64,000 nt of DNA from Lactobacillus sp. Lineage in GTDB: Bacteria; Bacillota; Bacilli; Lactobacillales; Lactobacillaceae. The notes below the pieces were generated by a model. It saw only the letters and a program-made list of their open reading frames with translations, was not told the DNA's origin and ran no database searches. Each line of letters begins with the position of its first letter. The first letter of the stretch is position 1. The stretch is taken from contig JAKVKU010000002.1 in NCBI GenBank assembly GCA_022484695.1, forward strand, positions 241,579 to 305,578, written 5' to 3'. Of this stretch, positions 1 through 9,383 are shown piece after piece. The position numbers and the translations under genes are program-made.

Positions 1-456
1 GGCTATCAGCGCTTTATTTTAATCAGCGACTTAGCTGTCCCAACTTCCGCGCAGATTCCGCGAATCGCCGGATTCTCGGCACTGACCAACAATATAACCA
101 CGCTGAATGTGGCCAATCATCCTGATAGTTGGCTGACCGCCCAGCTTCAGCAGTTGTTGTCGGGCGTGACTGAAAAAACAGTCATCGTGTCTTTGATGGG
201 TCCTTTATTATTCAAAACCTTGGCTAGTTTGCGGCAGCTCAAGCTCACTTTCCCAGATCAAGTTGGCCTAATAAGTTTTGATGACTGGAATTGGGCCCAA
301 TTTGTCAATAATGGTATCGATTTAATTCAACAAGACCCCTTTAAAATGGGGCAAAGTGCCGCAAAAGCTTTATTGGCCACGATGCAAAAGCAGCCATTAG
401 TCAATGCAAATACCATCACTATTCCCGCCCAGCGAATCAAGGGCCATTCCCTGTAA
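1..456 (+). CDS. LacI-family transcriptional regulator, C-terminal part (5' end outside window)
   Basis: Frame 1 is open from the first base to the TAA at 454-456, giving about 151 residues with no start, so the gene begins before the window. The segment GLISFDDWNWAQF near the end is the typical LacI/PurR effector-domain motif (G(I/L)xxFDD), followed by DPFKMGQSAAKALL, the last helix of the sugar-binding fold. The HTH domain is not visible. The regulated sugar cannot be told from this fragment. Family call is firm, function unknown. Confidence 0.85.
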   Translation, partial: GYQRFILISDLAVPTSAQIPRIAGFSALTNNITTLNVANHPDSWLTAQLQQLLSGVTEKTVIVSLMGPLLFKTLASLRQLKLTFPDQVGLISFDDWNWAQFVNNGIDLIQQDPFKMGQSAAKALLATMQKQPLVNANTITIPAQRIKGHSL

Positions 457-546
457 GGATTTATCGAATAACAAACTATATTTATTGATAAACAATAAAT
501 TTCATGCTATGATTGCTTTAAAAATAGGTGGGGGTCTGAGCAAGCC

Positions 547-1026
547 ATGAAAATCCGAACACTATTTTTAAAGGCTGTTTTAATTGGCGTTAGTATTATC
601 GTCCTATTATTCGCAATCTTTATCTTTCCCCATATTCCCCGCGTTGTTCATCAAGCTTATCCCAGTATTACTTGGGAACGGTTTGTCTTTATCAACAGTT
701 TATATAGTTCTGCCCTTTGTTTTTACACCGCAGCCTTTTATGCTTGGCGTATTTTAAATTTAGTTGACCAGCACGCTGTTTTTTCCAATCAAACTCTCAA
801 AGCGCTGACGGCGATCAAATACCTTACCAGCGGCATGGGCTGTTGTTATTTACTGCTGCTGCCAATGGTTTATCACATTGCTCGTATCACCAACGCCCCA
901 AAAATGCCCTTGATGGTTCTAGCAGTAGCGCTGGTGCCTTTTATTTGCGCCGTTGTGGCCGCTATTTTGACAAAGCTCTTCAAACAAGCGATATCCATGA
1001 AGCTGGAAAATCAACGTATTATCTAG
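547..1026 (+). CDS. DUF2975 family membrane protein
   Basis: A 159-residue protein with four predicted membrane segments (about residues 8-30, 48-68, 90-112, 122-145). The pattern of a positively charged start, a short loop after TM1 and a YL/FS..T(L/I)K segment before TM3 is that of DUF2975 (YoaS-like) proteins. It is followed after 40 bases by a paralogue and then by a small Cro/C1 regulator, the usual company of DUF2975 genes. N-terminus is nearly the same as the next gene (MKI-TLFLK), so the pair arose by tandem duplication. Molecular role unknown. Confidence 0.75.
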   Translation: MKIRTLFLKAVLIGVSIIVLLFAIFIFPHIPRVVHQAYPSITWERFVFINSLYSSALCFYTAAFYAWRILNLVDQHAVFSNQTLKALTAIKYLTSGMGCCYLLLLPMVYHIARITNAPKMPLMVLAVALVPFICAVVAAILTKLFKQAISMKLENQRII

Positions 1027-1066
1027 CCGTCAATTAATCGTCAACAAATCAGGAGTTGTTTAGACC

Positions 1067-1546
1067 ATGAAAATTCAGACGTTATTCTTAAAAAGTGCTT
1101 TAATTGGGATTGGCGTGGTTGTTTTATTATTTTGTATCTTTGCTTTCCCCCGAATTCCCGGCGCACTTATCCGGGAATATCCCCACATTGGTTTAGAACG
1201 GCCGCTATTTATGGTGGGGCTGTACGGCTCAGCCCTGTTCTTTTACGTGGCTGAATTTCATGCCTACCATATCCTACAATTGGTGGACCATAATGATGTG
1301 TTCTCCGGCCAAGCCCTCAAATCAATTGCCACGATCAAACATGTCATCTTTGCCATGGGAATTTGCTACTTGGCATTCCTCCCCTTAATTTACCGGGTGG
1401 CTGACTACGAAGATGCCCCAGGTCTGATTTTAATCGGCGGCGCAGTGGTTCTCGTTCCCTTTACTATCTCGGTTTTCGCGGCTATCTTGGAAAAGCTTCT
1501 GAAAAAAGCAACGGCCATCAACCTTGAAAATCAATACACAGTGTGA
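1067..1546 (+). CDS. DUF2975 family membrane protein, tandem paralogue
   Basis: Also 159 residues and collinear with the preceding gene along its whole length, with the same four membrane segments and the same C-terminal KLENQ motif. It has an AGGAG ribosome binding site at 1051-1055, ahead of ATG 1067. Its stop is 8 bases before the start of the XRE gene, so the three genes look like one operon. The pair may form a heteromeric membrane complex, but that is inference. No enzymatic motif is seen. Confidence 0.75.
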   Translation: MKIQTLFLKSALIGIGVVVLLFCIFAFPRIPGALIREYPHIGLERPLFMVGLYGSALFFYVAEFHAYHILQLVDHNDVFSGQALKSIATIKHVIFAMGICYLAFLPLIYRVADYEDAPGLILIGGAVVLVPFTISVFAAILEKLLKKATAINLENQYTV

Positions 1547-1554
1547 GGATTATC

Positions 1555-1764
1555 ATGGCAATTATTGTAAATTTAGATGTGATGCTAGCTAAACGTAAAA
1601 TGTCCGTCACTGAATTATCAACCCAAGTTGGTATTACCATGGCTAATATTTCCATTCTCAAAACCGGCAAGGCCAAAGCTATCCGCTTCTCCACCCTCGA
1701 TAAAATTTGTCGTGTTCTGGAGTGCCAACCTGGTGATATTTTGGAGTTTAAGAACACCGAATAA
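1555..1764 (+). CDS. Small XRE/Cro-type transcriptional regulator (YozG-like)
   Basis: A 69-residue protein that is almost entirely one helix-turn-helix domain: LDVMLAKRKMS, then LSTQVGIT, then LKTGKAKAIRFSTLDKIC, and the closing CQPGDILEF motif typical of this family. ATG 1555 is chosen over an upstream in-frame GTG at 1543 because AGGA at 1546-1549 is correctly spaced. It follows the DUF2975 pair and probably autoregulates that operon, as these small regulators commonly do. A rho-independent terminator follows at once. Confidence 0.8.
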   Translation: MAIIVNLDVMLAKRKMSVTELSTQVGITMANISILKTGKAKAIRFSTLDKICRVLECQPGDILEFKNTE

Positions 1765-1780
1765 TTTAGTCCCTTTAAGT

Positions 1781-1807
1781 ATGGCCGCGAGCGGTCATGC
1801 TTTTTTA
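1781..1807 (+). terminator. Rho-independent terminator of the DUF2975-XRE operon
   Basis: ATGGCCG and CGGTCAT arms around a short loop, followed by TTTTTT. It lies 16 bases after the XRE stop codon. Confidence 0.75.
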
Positions 1808-1827
1808 TTTGATCTGTTTCCAAATAA

Positions 1828-1848
1828 CCCCTTGATAATATCAAGGGG
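1828..1848. repeat. Perfect inverted repeat, possible terminator for mrr
   Basis: CCCCTTGA and TCAAGGGG arms (8 bp) separated by five bases, between two convergent transcription units. Neither side has a clear T-run, so the terminator reading is only moderate. Confidence 0.45.
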
Positions 1849-1917
1849 CCCATGTCTTTCACCAATGATGTTATTGTTATCTTGCAACATAAAAATGAAT
1901 GCTGCCTAAGCTAAAAG

Positions 1918-2826
1918 TTAATGCTTCTGAAAGTAGTAATCATCGAGTGTATACGTTTGTACCGGTGTGATATGCAGCTGATAACGTTCTACCAAATCAG
2001 CAATCTTACGCCCATCAATCAAGGTCACCGGCGTGTTTCGACCTTGCAAAGATTTGTTAATCGCTGATTCGGTGAAATGGGTGGTCGTGATAAAAATGCC
2101 ATATTCCGCATTGAAACTATCCATGGTCCCTTTGAATTTATCAATATCCGGTTCTGAAACCGCACTGTCAGTGTAACGTTTGCACTGGATTGCCACTCGG
2201 GAAGTCCGAAATTCATCCGAAATAAAATAACCAAAGCCATCGATTCCATGATCCCTTGAAACGAGCTTGCCAAGATTGTCATCGATCCTCACACCCATTT
2301 TGGAAACGAGTAGCCGTGAAAAGCTTTCAAATTTTTGAGGTGGGAATTTCTTTAGTTGTTCTATCAGTTGAATTTTCCAATTATCTGTATCTTCGACTGA
2401 TTCAGTTGTTACTTCAGAGACTTCGTCTGGCTCTGTTAACGTTTTGGCATTCTTCTTTTACACATTATCGCGATGTTTTTGTAGCCAATAAGTCTTAATT
2501 CTAGCCTGCTCCCGCTCCGTTGGAAAAGCGTCATGACTTTTCGAACGGCCCTTTTCAGTCAAAGTGATGTCGGCACCGCGCTTAGGTTCTTCAATATAGC
2601 CCAGGACCCACAGGTTACGTAAGCCAAAGTTGAAATCAAAATTAAACGGAATATAATTCTGACCCGATTTTGAAGTGATGGGCTCGAATATATCTTCATA
2701 AGAGAACCCACTATTTTTATCGTCAGCCATAGATTTTTTGATAGCTTCACGGGAAGCGGATCCTCCCAAGGTGCTTAATGCATCCAACATTTGCCGCCCT
2801 GCTTCTCTACGTTGATAGGTGTGCAT
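1918..2826 (-). pseudogene. mrr: Mrr-type (type IV) restriction endonuclease interrupted by an in-frame TAA
   Basis: Two open pieces on the minus strand lie in the same reading frame and are separated only by the TAA at 2460-2458. Piece 1 (start 2826, 122 residues) is the Mrr N-terminal winged-helix domain. After the stop, the frame runs on without interruption through a linker, WKIQLIEQLKKFPPQKFE, and the catalytic domain with the D..QCKRY nuclease motif (GIDGFG then IQCKRY) to 1918. The joined length is about 302 residues, close to Mrr of other bacteria. The gene is therefore a single mrr broken by one nonsense codon, unless the codon is a sequencing error. The C-terminal piece could start at ATG 2298 but would lose part of its domain. 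Confidence 0.8.
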
Positions 2827-2892
2827 TTATATTCCCCCCAAATTAAAGCGCTATTTTTGCCCCCTATTATACATCGTTCACACATTTTTAGA

Positions 2893-2933
2893 ATGAAAAA
2901 ACCGTTGCCCCAGCAATTGCCAAGTCAACGGTT
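2893..2933 (-). terminator. Terminator of the maltose operon
   Basis: AACCGTTG (2900-2907) and CAACGGTT (2926-2933) form the stem. On the minus strand it is followed by a run of T. It lies just beyond the pgmB stop codon. Confidence 0.75.
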
Positions 2934-2940
2934 AATGTAA

Positions 2941-3624
2941 CTAATCTTTTAATTGAGCTTTAAATTTGATATTTTCCAGCGTCAGCCGACTGGTATCTCT
3001 GAATACTACATCGGCAGCACTCAGCAAGTCAGCATCCCCGATACCAATGGAAAACTCTCCGGCACCATTTATCGCTGCAATTCCAGCAACGGCATCTTCG
3101 ACACCAGCTACTTGGGCCACAGGCAACCCTAATAATTCAGCAGATTTCACAAAAATCTCTGGATCAGGTTTGCCATGATGCAATGTATTAGGATCCACCA
3201 CACCTACAAACTTATTAGCTAACCCCAATTTATCTAAAATAAAGGGGGCATTTTTGGAGGCTGAGGCAATCGCCATTTTGTAATGTTCCCGCTGTAATTC
3301 GGCCAAAAAATCCGAAATACCTGGCAAAATATCATCGGGGGTCAAAGTGGCAATCAAAGCTTGATAACGATCGTTTTTTTCTTGGGCGAGTTTTTCTTTT
3401 TCAGCTTGGGAATAATCATTTTCATGACCCCCAGCTTTTAAGATCAACTCCAAAGATGCCATCCGGCTGATACCCCGCAGGCTATCAGCTAGGTCTTGGG
3501 TCCAAGGTGTGCCGACCTTGTCGGCAGTTTGGCGCCAAGCCTGGCCGTGAAAACGGGCGGTATCTGTGATGACCCCATCTAAATCAAAGGCAAAACCTTT
3601 TATATCTGTAAACTTCATGGTCAT
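2941..3624 (-). CDS. pgmB: Beta-phosphoglucomutase
   Basis: A 227-residue HAD-superfamily protein. It converts beta-glucose 1-phosphate, the product of maltose phosphorolysis, to glucose 6-phosphate. FDLDGVITD gives the aspartate nucleophile and acid/base pair; GISRMASLE is the cap region that recognises the sugar; VVDPNTLHHGKPDPEIF and GVEDAVAGI are the late HAD motifs with the Lys and Asp residues. Start codon overlaps the mapA stop (TGATG); a second ATG at 3618 is also possible, since the GGGAGGA site is nearer the ideal distance for it. Last gene of the maltose operon. Confidence 0.93.
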   Translation of the reverse strand: MTMKFTDIKGFAFDLDGVITDTARFHGQAWRQTADKVGTPWTQDLADSLRGISRMASLELILKAGGHENDYSQAEKEKLAQEKNDRYQALIATLTPDDILPGISDFLAELQREHYKMAIASASKNAPFILDKLGLANKFVGVVDPNTLHHGKPDPEIFVKSAELLGLPVAQVAGVEDAVAGIAAINGAGEFSIGIGDADLLSAADVVFRDTSRLTLENIKFKAQLKD

Positions 3625-5885
3625 CAATCCTCCCGGGTTAAATTAAGGGAATCCCCTTCTAAATCAACAGTTAGTGGCTCCCCTTGGCGTAACTTCAACG
3701 TGGTGCCAGTGGCATCAACATTAACTTCGATCAAACGGCCTCTAAATAACACTCTAAATTGATAAGCCGTCCACTGCTTGGGTAAAAACGGTTTGAAATG
3801 CAACTTGCCATCACGGATCCGCATCCCCGCAAAACCTTGGACAATCGCTAACCAAGCCCCGGTCATGCTGGTAATATGCAAGCCATCCTCGGTGTCGTTA
3901 TTATAGTTGTCCAGATCCAAGCGAGCGGTGCGGGCATACATTTCAACTGCTTTGTCATCTTCATTTAAATCCGCCGCTAAAATCGCATGCACAGATGGCG
4001 ACAAACTGGATTCATGAACAGTCAGAGGTTCATAAAAATCAAAATTGCGTTTCTTGGTAGCCATATCAAAATCATCGATAAAGTACCAAATCCCCTGCAG
4101 CACATCAGCCTGCTTGATAAACGGCGAGCGCAACACTTTATCCCAGGACCAGTGCTGGTTGATCGGCCGCTCTTCCGGTTTCAAGCTTGAAGCTGGGCGA
4201 ATATCCTTATCAAAAAAGTCATCATTTTGAATAAACACACCAGTTTCTTCATCCACCCCCAGGTAGATATTAGCAATAATATCCTGCCAATGCTGGGCTT
4301 CTTCTGAGCTCACCTGTAACTGCGCTGCTTTTTCTGAACTGACTTGTGACAAGGTCGCCAACGTATATTTCAAGGTCCATTGGGCCAGTAAATTGGTATA
4401 CCAGTTGTTGTTCACATTGTTCTCGTATTCATTGGGGCCAGTGACGCCATGGATCACATACTTTTGGCGCCGCTTAGAATAATGGACCCGATCAGCCCAA
4501 AATCGAGCAATGCCCACCAAGACATCAATGCCCTGGGTCTTCAAGTAACTATCGTCGCCAGTATAGCGGGTATAGTTATAAATAGCATAGGCAATGGTGC
4601 CATTACGGTGAATCTCTTCAAAGGTGATTTCCCATTCATTATGGTTCTCAATGCCATTAAAGGTCACCATGGGATATAAGGCACCCTTTAAGCCTTGCTG
4701 CTGGGCATTATGCACCGCTCCAGGTAATTGCTGGTGGCGATATTCCAATAAGTGCCGGGCAACTTTAGGCTCACTGGTCCCTAAATAAACGGGCAGCGCA
4801 AAGGCCTCGGTATCCCAATAGGTGGCGCCGCCGTATTTTTCACCGGTAAAGCCTTTCGGCCCAATATTTAAGCGTTTATCTTCTCCGTAATAAGTGGAAA
4901 ATAATTGGAATAAATTAAAACGGATCCCTTGTTGGGCTTCGGCGTCTCCTTGAATTTGAATGTCGGAAATCTGCCACCGCCGGGCCCAAACCCGGGCATG
5001 GGCAGCCAACAATTGCGCAAAACTGGCACCAGAGACTTTGGCCAATAAGGCTTCCGTTTTACTTTGCAATTGATCCGTCTCATAGTCTCTAGAGGTGGTG
5101 ACGATCACTTTCTTATCTAGGACAACTGTGGCGTTGGGTGCCAATTGACCATTGAAGTCATTGGTCACTTCTAGATCCCCAGTCTTGGCTGCTTCGACAT
5201 TTAAGCCTTGGACTTGATTGGTCATCCCCACCCCTAAAGTAAAGCGGGGTGTGCCGAAATTGTTGGGAATTGTTTCGGTAGCCATATAGCCAGTAGTTTC
5301 ATGAGCCTCTTGCTGGGTCACATTCCAAAAATGATCCCCATAGTTAGAATCCTCATTGACCACATCTGCATCTAAACTAGACTGTAATTCTAACACCACA
5401 GACTTGGCGCTTAAGTTAGTCACCGTCACTTGCTGGACAGATAACTCTTTTTGAGCCAAGCTCAAGAAACGTTGGAATTTAAAGCCAAGGCGCAAATCGC
5501 CGCGGACTAATACAAAACTACGGGTCAATAACCCCTGTTTCATATCCAGATCTAATTTGAAATCGGTAATCGTATCCTTGGCTAAATCCAAGTGATGGCC
5601 ATTGATCAGGGTATTAATTTTAATAAAATTAAGGGCATTGATCACTTTGCCGAAGTATTCAGGGTAGCCATTTTTCCACCAGCCAACCCGGGTTTTATCT
5701 GGGAACCACACGCCCCCGATATAAATACCAGGCAAAGAATCGCCGCTGTAGTCTTCTTCAAAGAAGCCCCGCATCCCCATATATTCGTTGCCTAAGCTTG
5801 TCATTGATTCTTGAAGCCGTCGATCTTCAATACTAAATTTGTCGGTTGTAATATGCCACGGATCTATTTCAAAAATACGTTTCAC
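3624..5885 (-). CDS. mapA: Maltose phosphorylase (GH65)
   Basis: Starts with GTG at 5885 behind CAGGAGG; 753 residues, the usual size of lactobacillar maltose phosphorylases. It splits maltose with phosphate to glucose and beta-glucose 1-phosphate in the cytoplasm. FPDKTRVGWWKNGYPEYFGK near residue 65 is characteristic of the family, and the catalytic acid is the Glu of VTGPNEYEN at residue 486. pgmB follows directly and takes the sugar phosphate, while the ABC importer genes precede it. Kojibiose or trehalose phosphorylase activity cannot be excluded by sequence alone, but the setting favours maltose. Confidence 0.92.
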   Translation of the reverse strand: MKRIFEIDPWHITTDKFSIEDRRLQESMTSLGNEYMGMRGFFEEDYSGDSLPGIYIGGVWFPDKTRVGWWKNGYPEYFGKVINALNFIKINTLINGHHLDLAKDTITDFKLDLDMKQGLLTRSFVLVRGDLRLGFKFQRFLSLAQKELSVQQVTVTNLSAKSVVLELQSSLDADVVNEDSNYGDHFWNVTQQEAHETTGYMATETIPNNFGTPRFTLGVGMTNQVQGLNVEAAKTGDLEVTNDFNGQLAPNATVVLDKKVIVTTSRDYETDQLQSKTEALLAKVSGASFAQLLAAHARVWARRWQISDIQIQGDAEAQQGIRFNLFQLFSTYYGEDKRLNIGPKGFTGEKYGGATYWDTEAFALPVYLGTSEPKVARHLLEYRHQQLPGAVHNAQQQGLKGALYPMVTFNGIENHNEWEITFEEIHRNGTIAYAIYNYTRYTGDDSYLKTQGIDVLVGIARFWADRVHYSKRRQKYVIHGVTGPNEYENNVNNNWYTNLLAQWTLKYTLATLSQVSSEKAAQLQVSSEEAQHWQDIIANIYLGVDEETGVFIQNDDFFDKDIRPASSLKPEERPINQHWSWDKVLRSPFIKQADVLQGIWYFIDDFDMATKKRNFDFYEPLTVHESSLSPSVHAILAADLNEDDKAVEMYARTARLDLDNYNNDTEDGLHITSMTGAWLAIVQGFAGMRIRDGKLHFKPFLPKQWTAYQFRVLFRGRLIEVNVDATGTTLKLRQGEPLTVDLEGDSLNLTRED

Positions 5886-5905
5886 AAAACCAGCCTCCTG
5901 ATATT

Positions 5906-7012
5906 TTAGTTGGAAATGACCGCTTCAGAATCCTTATCAAAGAAATGAGCCTTACTCATTTCAAAAGCCATTTCCACATGCTCTCCAGGTTTATGATAGT
6001 CTCTGGCATTGACTTGTGCAACGAATTCCGTTTCACCGGTCTTGGAATAAAGCATTGAATCGGTTCCTAAGAATTCTGAAACCTCTACGTCAGCTTGGAC
6101 CACCGCATCGGCCATGGCTTCTAAAGCAACTTCTTCGGTATGAATATCTTCTGGTCGAATCCCCACGATGAGGTCTTTGTCGTTATAGCCCTTGTCTAGT
6201 AAAGTCTTCAACCGACCTTCTGGCACTTTCACGCTCAGACCTTTACCGTTAGAGACAGTGCCGTCGTGTAAATGGGCATCAAAGAAGTTCATGGCAGGCG
6301 AACCCATGAAGCCGGCCACAAATTTATTGACCGGTTTGTTATACAAATCATCCGGTGTCCCCACTTGTTGAATACTACCCTTGTTCATAATAACGATGCG
6401 ATCAGCCATGGTCATGGCTTCGATTTGGTCATGGGTCACGTAAATCATGTTGGTGGCTAAGCGCTGGTGTAATTGGGCAATTTCCGTCCGCATTTGCACC
6501 CGTAACTTCGCATCCAGGTTTGACAGGGGTTCATCTAAAAGGAATAACTGGGCATCCCGCACAATGGCCCGCCCTAAGGCGACCCGTTGCCGTTGCCCCC
6601 CGGATAGGGCGCCGGGTTTACGTTGTAGGTACTCGGTTAACCCGAGAATTTCCGCCGCATCATTGACCCGCTTTTGAATATCAGCTTTAGGCATTTTCCG
6701 GATTTTTAACCCAAAGGCCATGTTATCAAAAACCGACATCTGGGGATATAAAGCATAGTTTTGGAAAACCATGGCAATATTCCGGTCTTTAGGATGGACT
6801 TTGTTCATGAGCTTGCCGCCCATTTTCAAATCCCCTTTGGTGATATCTTCAAGACCAGCGATCATCCGCAGGGTAGTGGACTTACCACAACCAGAAGGCC
6901 CTACAAAAACCACGAATTCCCCATCTGCAATTTCTAAGTTAAAGTCAATGACAGAATCACTATCATTGCCGGGATATCTTTTATATATATGTTCCAATGA
7001 AATTTCAGTCAT
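5906..7012 (-). CDS. msmK: Sugar ABC transporter ATP-binding protein (MsmK/MalK type)
   Basis: A 368-residue ATPase with Walker A GPSGCGKST, signature LSGGQRQRVALGRA, Walker B LFLLDEPLSNLD, and the C-terminal TOBE regulatory domain (VGIRPEDI) seen in MalK/UgpC-type subunits. ATG 7012 was chosen because AAGGAG is 10 bases upstream; an in-frame start at 7030 would overlap that site. It probably energises the MalF/MalG permease upstream in the operon, and such ATPases can serve several importers. Confidence 0.92.
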   Translation of the reverse strand: MTEISLEHIYKRYPGNDSDSVIDFNLEIADGEFVVFVGPSGCGKSTTLRMIAGLEDITKGDLKMGGKLMNKVHPKDRNIAMVFQNYALYPQMSVFDNMAFGLKIRKMPKADIQKRVNDAAEILGLTEYLQRKPGALSGGQRQRVALGRAIVRDAQLFLLDEPLSNLDAKLRVQMRTEIAQLHQRLATNMIYVTHDQIEAMTMADRIVIMNKGSIQQVGTPDDLYNKPVNKFVAGFMGSPAMNFFDAHLHDGTVSNGKGLSVKVPEGRLKTLLDKGYNDKDLIVGIRPEDIHTEEVALEAMADAVVQADVEVSEFLGTDSMLYSKTGETEFVAQVNARDYHKPGEHVEMAFEMSKAHFFDKDSEAVISN

Positions 7013-7039
7013 CTTAAACCGCTCCTTCAAAAGCTTTTT

Positions 7040-7675
7040 TTAGAGGTGTCTGATCAATTTATTGGCGAACCAGGCACTCAAAGACATACTGCATAATAAA
7101 AATAAGAAGAGTAAGTGGATTTGAATATTCAGACCTAACATCAAAATCACACCTAACGTGGCCCCGATAAAGCGTAGAGGCTGGGCTAACCATAGTTGCA
7201 GTGGCGCCACGGTCAATATTTGCCCGAAGACCACGCTGAGATAAGCCATCAGGGCTAATATCCCCAGGGCCATCAAGGCAGCCCCCAAGAGTGGATTAGC
7301 TTTCACCAGAACAAAAATTTGCAGCCAAGCCACACCCAGTAAAGCGGCCCCTAAATTCAACGGCCATTGTCTTAAAGCGGTCAAATACTGGCGCCAACTG
7401 GTTTTGAAGTAAGTGTTGTTAGCTGTTTGCAGCCAAGTCCGTACACTGGAAAAGACCGCCGTGGTGGCCGGGATAAGAAAACAGGCCCCACTTAACCACA
7501 ACAAGACCAACACCATAGTGGCCACCAATCCCTGGGGCAGGGCCAGCCAAAAGATCAACATGATCCAAAAGGGCAACGTAATGGCAAACCACACCAGGTT
7601 AATGGAAATCAGACTGGTGAGCCAGTTGCCCACAGCCATGAGTTTTTGACCGAATTTTGATTGTAGATTGAGCAT
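7040..7675 (-). CDS. DUF624 (YesL-like) membrane protein
   Basis: About 211 residues with five to six hydrophobic segments. The start, QSKFGQKLMAVGNWL followed by LVWFAITLP, is the DUF624/YesL signature. These proteins are commonly found inside ABC sugar importer operons, as here between malG and msmK, but have no proven biochemical role. Start at ATG 7675 or GTG 7684 is not certain; both lie behind GAGAGGG. Confidence 0.8.
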   Translation of the reverse strand: MLNLQSKFGQKLMAVGNWLTSLISINLVWFAITLPFWIMLIFWLALPQGLVATMVLVLLWLSGACFLIPATTAVFSSVRTWLQTANNTYFKTSWRQYLTALRQWPLNLGAALLGVAWLQIFVLVKANPLLGAALMALGILALMAYLSVVFGQILTVAPLQLWLAQPLRFIGATLGVILMLGLNIQIHLLFLFLLCSMSLSAWFANKLIRHL

Positions 7676-7696
7676 CTCCCTCACCCTCTCTTATAT

Positions 7697-8509
7697 TTAT
7701 TTCACAGCGCCATCGGTGACGCCTTTAATGATGTAACGTTGGGCAAAGGCGTAGAAGATGATGACTGGCAGAATGGATAATGCCAATCCGGCCAGCGCCA
7801 AATGCCACTGTTTGGTATATTGTCCAAAGAAGAAGAACATTTGTAATGGAATCGTATATTGATTTTGCGGTAAGACGAGGGATGGTAAGAGATAATCATT
7901 CCAAAGGGCGATAATATTCAAAATACCCACGGTGGTGGTGATCGGTGTCAGCATGGGGAAGATGATTTTGAAGAATGTCTGTAGGCGATTTGCCCCCTCT
8001 AGCTCCGCTGATTCATCCATGGATACTGGGATCGAGGCAATGGTCCCCTGATATAAGAAGATGGACAAGCTGGACTGGAAGCCGATATACATGAAAATCA
8101 AACCCCACATATTCAGCATGTGGACCCGACCGAAGTTGGCCGTCAAAGGAATCATGACGGTTTGGAAGGGAATCAACATGGCGGAGACAAATAACATTAA
8201 GATCCCGCCGGAAATTTTACTGTGATTCCGTTGTAGGGCATAGGCAGCCATGGCGGAGAACACAATAATCAAGATGACCCCCACCACGGTGATGATCAAG
8301 GAATTGCCCAAAGACCGGAGAAAATCTAAGGCCTTGAAAGAATTCACATAGTTATCGCCAGTGGCTGGGCTGGGCAGGCTCAAAACAGAAGCAAATATGC
8401 CCTTAGGCGTTTTGAATGAGTTAGTTAAAATCAGGTAAAATGGGAAAATCCAAAGCAAGCCTAACAAGAAGCTGACCAGTGCAATGACTAATTTACTTGT
8501 CTTTTTCAT
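7697..8509 (-). CDS. malG: Maltose/maltodextrin ABC permease, MalG-like
   Basis: 270 residues, six membrane segments, with the EAA cytoplasmic loop ESAELEGANRLQTFFKIIFPML that contacts the ATPase. The N-terminal hydrophobic segment and the closing YIIKGVTDGAVKG-type end are typical of the CUT1 family. Start overlaps the malF stop (TAATG), which indicates translational coupling and a 1:1 complex of the two permeases. Confidence 0.9.
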   Translation of the reverse strand: MKKTSKLVIALVSFLLGLLWIFPFYLILTNSFKTPKGIFASVLSLPSPATGDNYVNSFKALDFLRSLGNSLIITVVGVILIIVFSAMAAYALQRNHSKISGGILMLFVSAMLIPFQTVMIPLTANFGRVHMLNMWGLIFMYIGFQSSLSIFLYQGTIASIPVSMDESAELEGANRLQTFFKIIFPMLTPITTTVGILNIIALWNDYLLPSLVLPQNQYTIPLQMFFFFGQYTKQWHLALAGLALSILPVIIFYAFAQRYIIKGVTDGAVK

Positions 8510-9348
8510 TACAAATCAACCTCCCGTTTTCTTGTGTAGTAAACCTGCAATAGGGAAATCGCACCCACGATGACAAAGAATACCAAGGCTTTGGCTTCGG
8601 CTCTGGCAAAATCATTTTCAGAATAGGCCGTGTTAACAATGTTCATGGCCAACATTTCCGTGGACTTGTAAGGTCCCCCATTGGTCAAGGACAAGTTAGG
8701 ATCGTAAAGCTTGAAGCCATTGGACAGGGTCAAGAACATGCTCACGGTAAAGGCTGGGGCAATCATTGGAAACGTGATATTCCAAAAACGCTGCCAAGGA
8801 CTGGCCCCGTCAATTTCCGCGGCCTCAATAACTTCGGTGGGAATATTCTGCAGGTAGGCGATATAGATGATCATGATGTACCCACTCATCTGCCACAAAG
8901 TCACAATGACCAAGCCCCAAAAACCAGTGGTCTGATTGGTCAGCCACCCGGAGAAGCCCAAGGCATCAAAGACTTGTGTAAAAATAAATTGCCAGATAAA
9001 ACCTAGAATTAAACCACCAATTAAGTTGGGCATGAAGAAAACAGTTCTTAATAAATTATTGCCCTTAAATTTACGGGTTACTAATAATGCTAATGACAGG
9101 CCAATCACGTTGAGTAAAATTACAGTCACAACGACAAATTTCACAGTAAACCACAAAGCGGCTAAAAAGCCGCTGTCTTGGAATACTGTAATGTAATTTT
9201 TAAATCCTAACATCGTGGTGTAAGTCAAACCATCCCAGTTGGTGAATGAGTAAAAGATTCCCATTAACGCGGGGATGAAGACCACCAGTGCCAGGGCAAC
9301 GAGGGTCGGCGTGACGAAAAGCCAAAATGATAAACTGCGATTTTTCAT
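8509..9348 (-). CDS. malF: Maltose/maltodextrin ABC permease, MalF-like
   Basis: 279 residues with six membrane segments and the EAA loop EVIEAAEIDGASPWQRFWNI. It lacks the long periplasmic insertion of enterobacterial MalF, as is normal in Gram-positive CUT1 importers. It forms the membrane channel together with MalG. The coding region follows malE by 35 bases with a good ribosome binding site (GAGGGGGAA). Confidence 0.9.
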   Translation of the reverse strand: MKNRSLSFWLFVTPTLVALALVVFIPALMGIFYSFTNWDGLTYTTMLGFKNYITVFQDSGFLAALWFTVKFVVVTVILLNVIGLSLALLVTRKFKGNNLLRTVFFMPNLIGGLILGFIWQFIFTQVFDALGFSGWLTNQTTGFWGLVIVTLWQMSGYIMIIYIAYLQNIPTEVIEAAEIDGASPWQRFWNITFPMIAPAFTVSMFLTLSNGFKLYDPNLSLTNGGPYKSTEMLAMNIVNTAYSENDFARAEAKALVFFVIVGAISLLQVYYTRKREVDL

Positions 9349-9383
9349 CGTAATTCCCCCTCTGAAGGTGCCAAACTAGCTTA

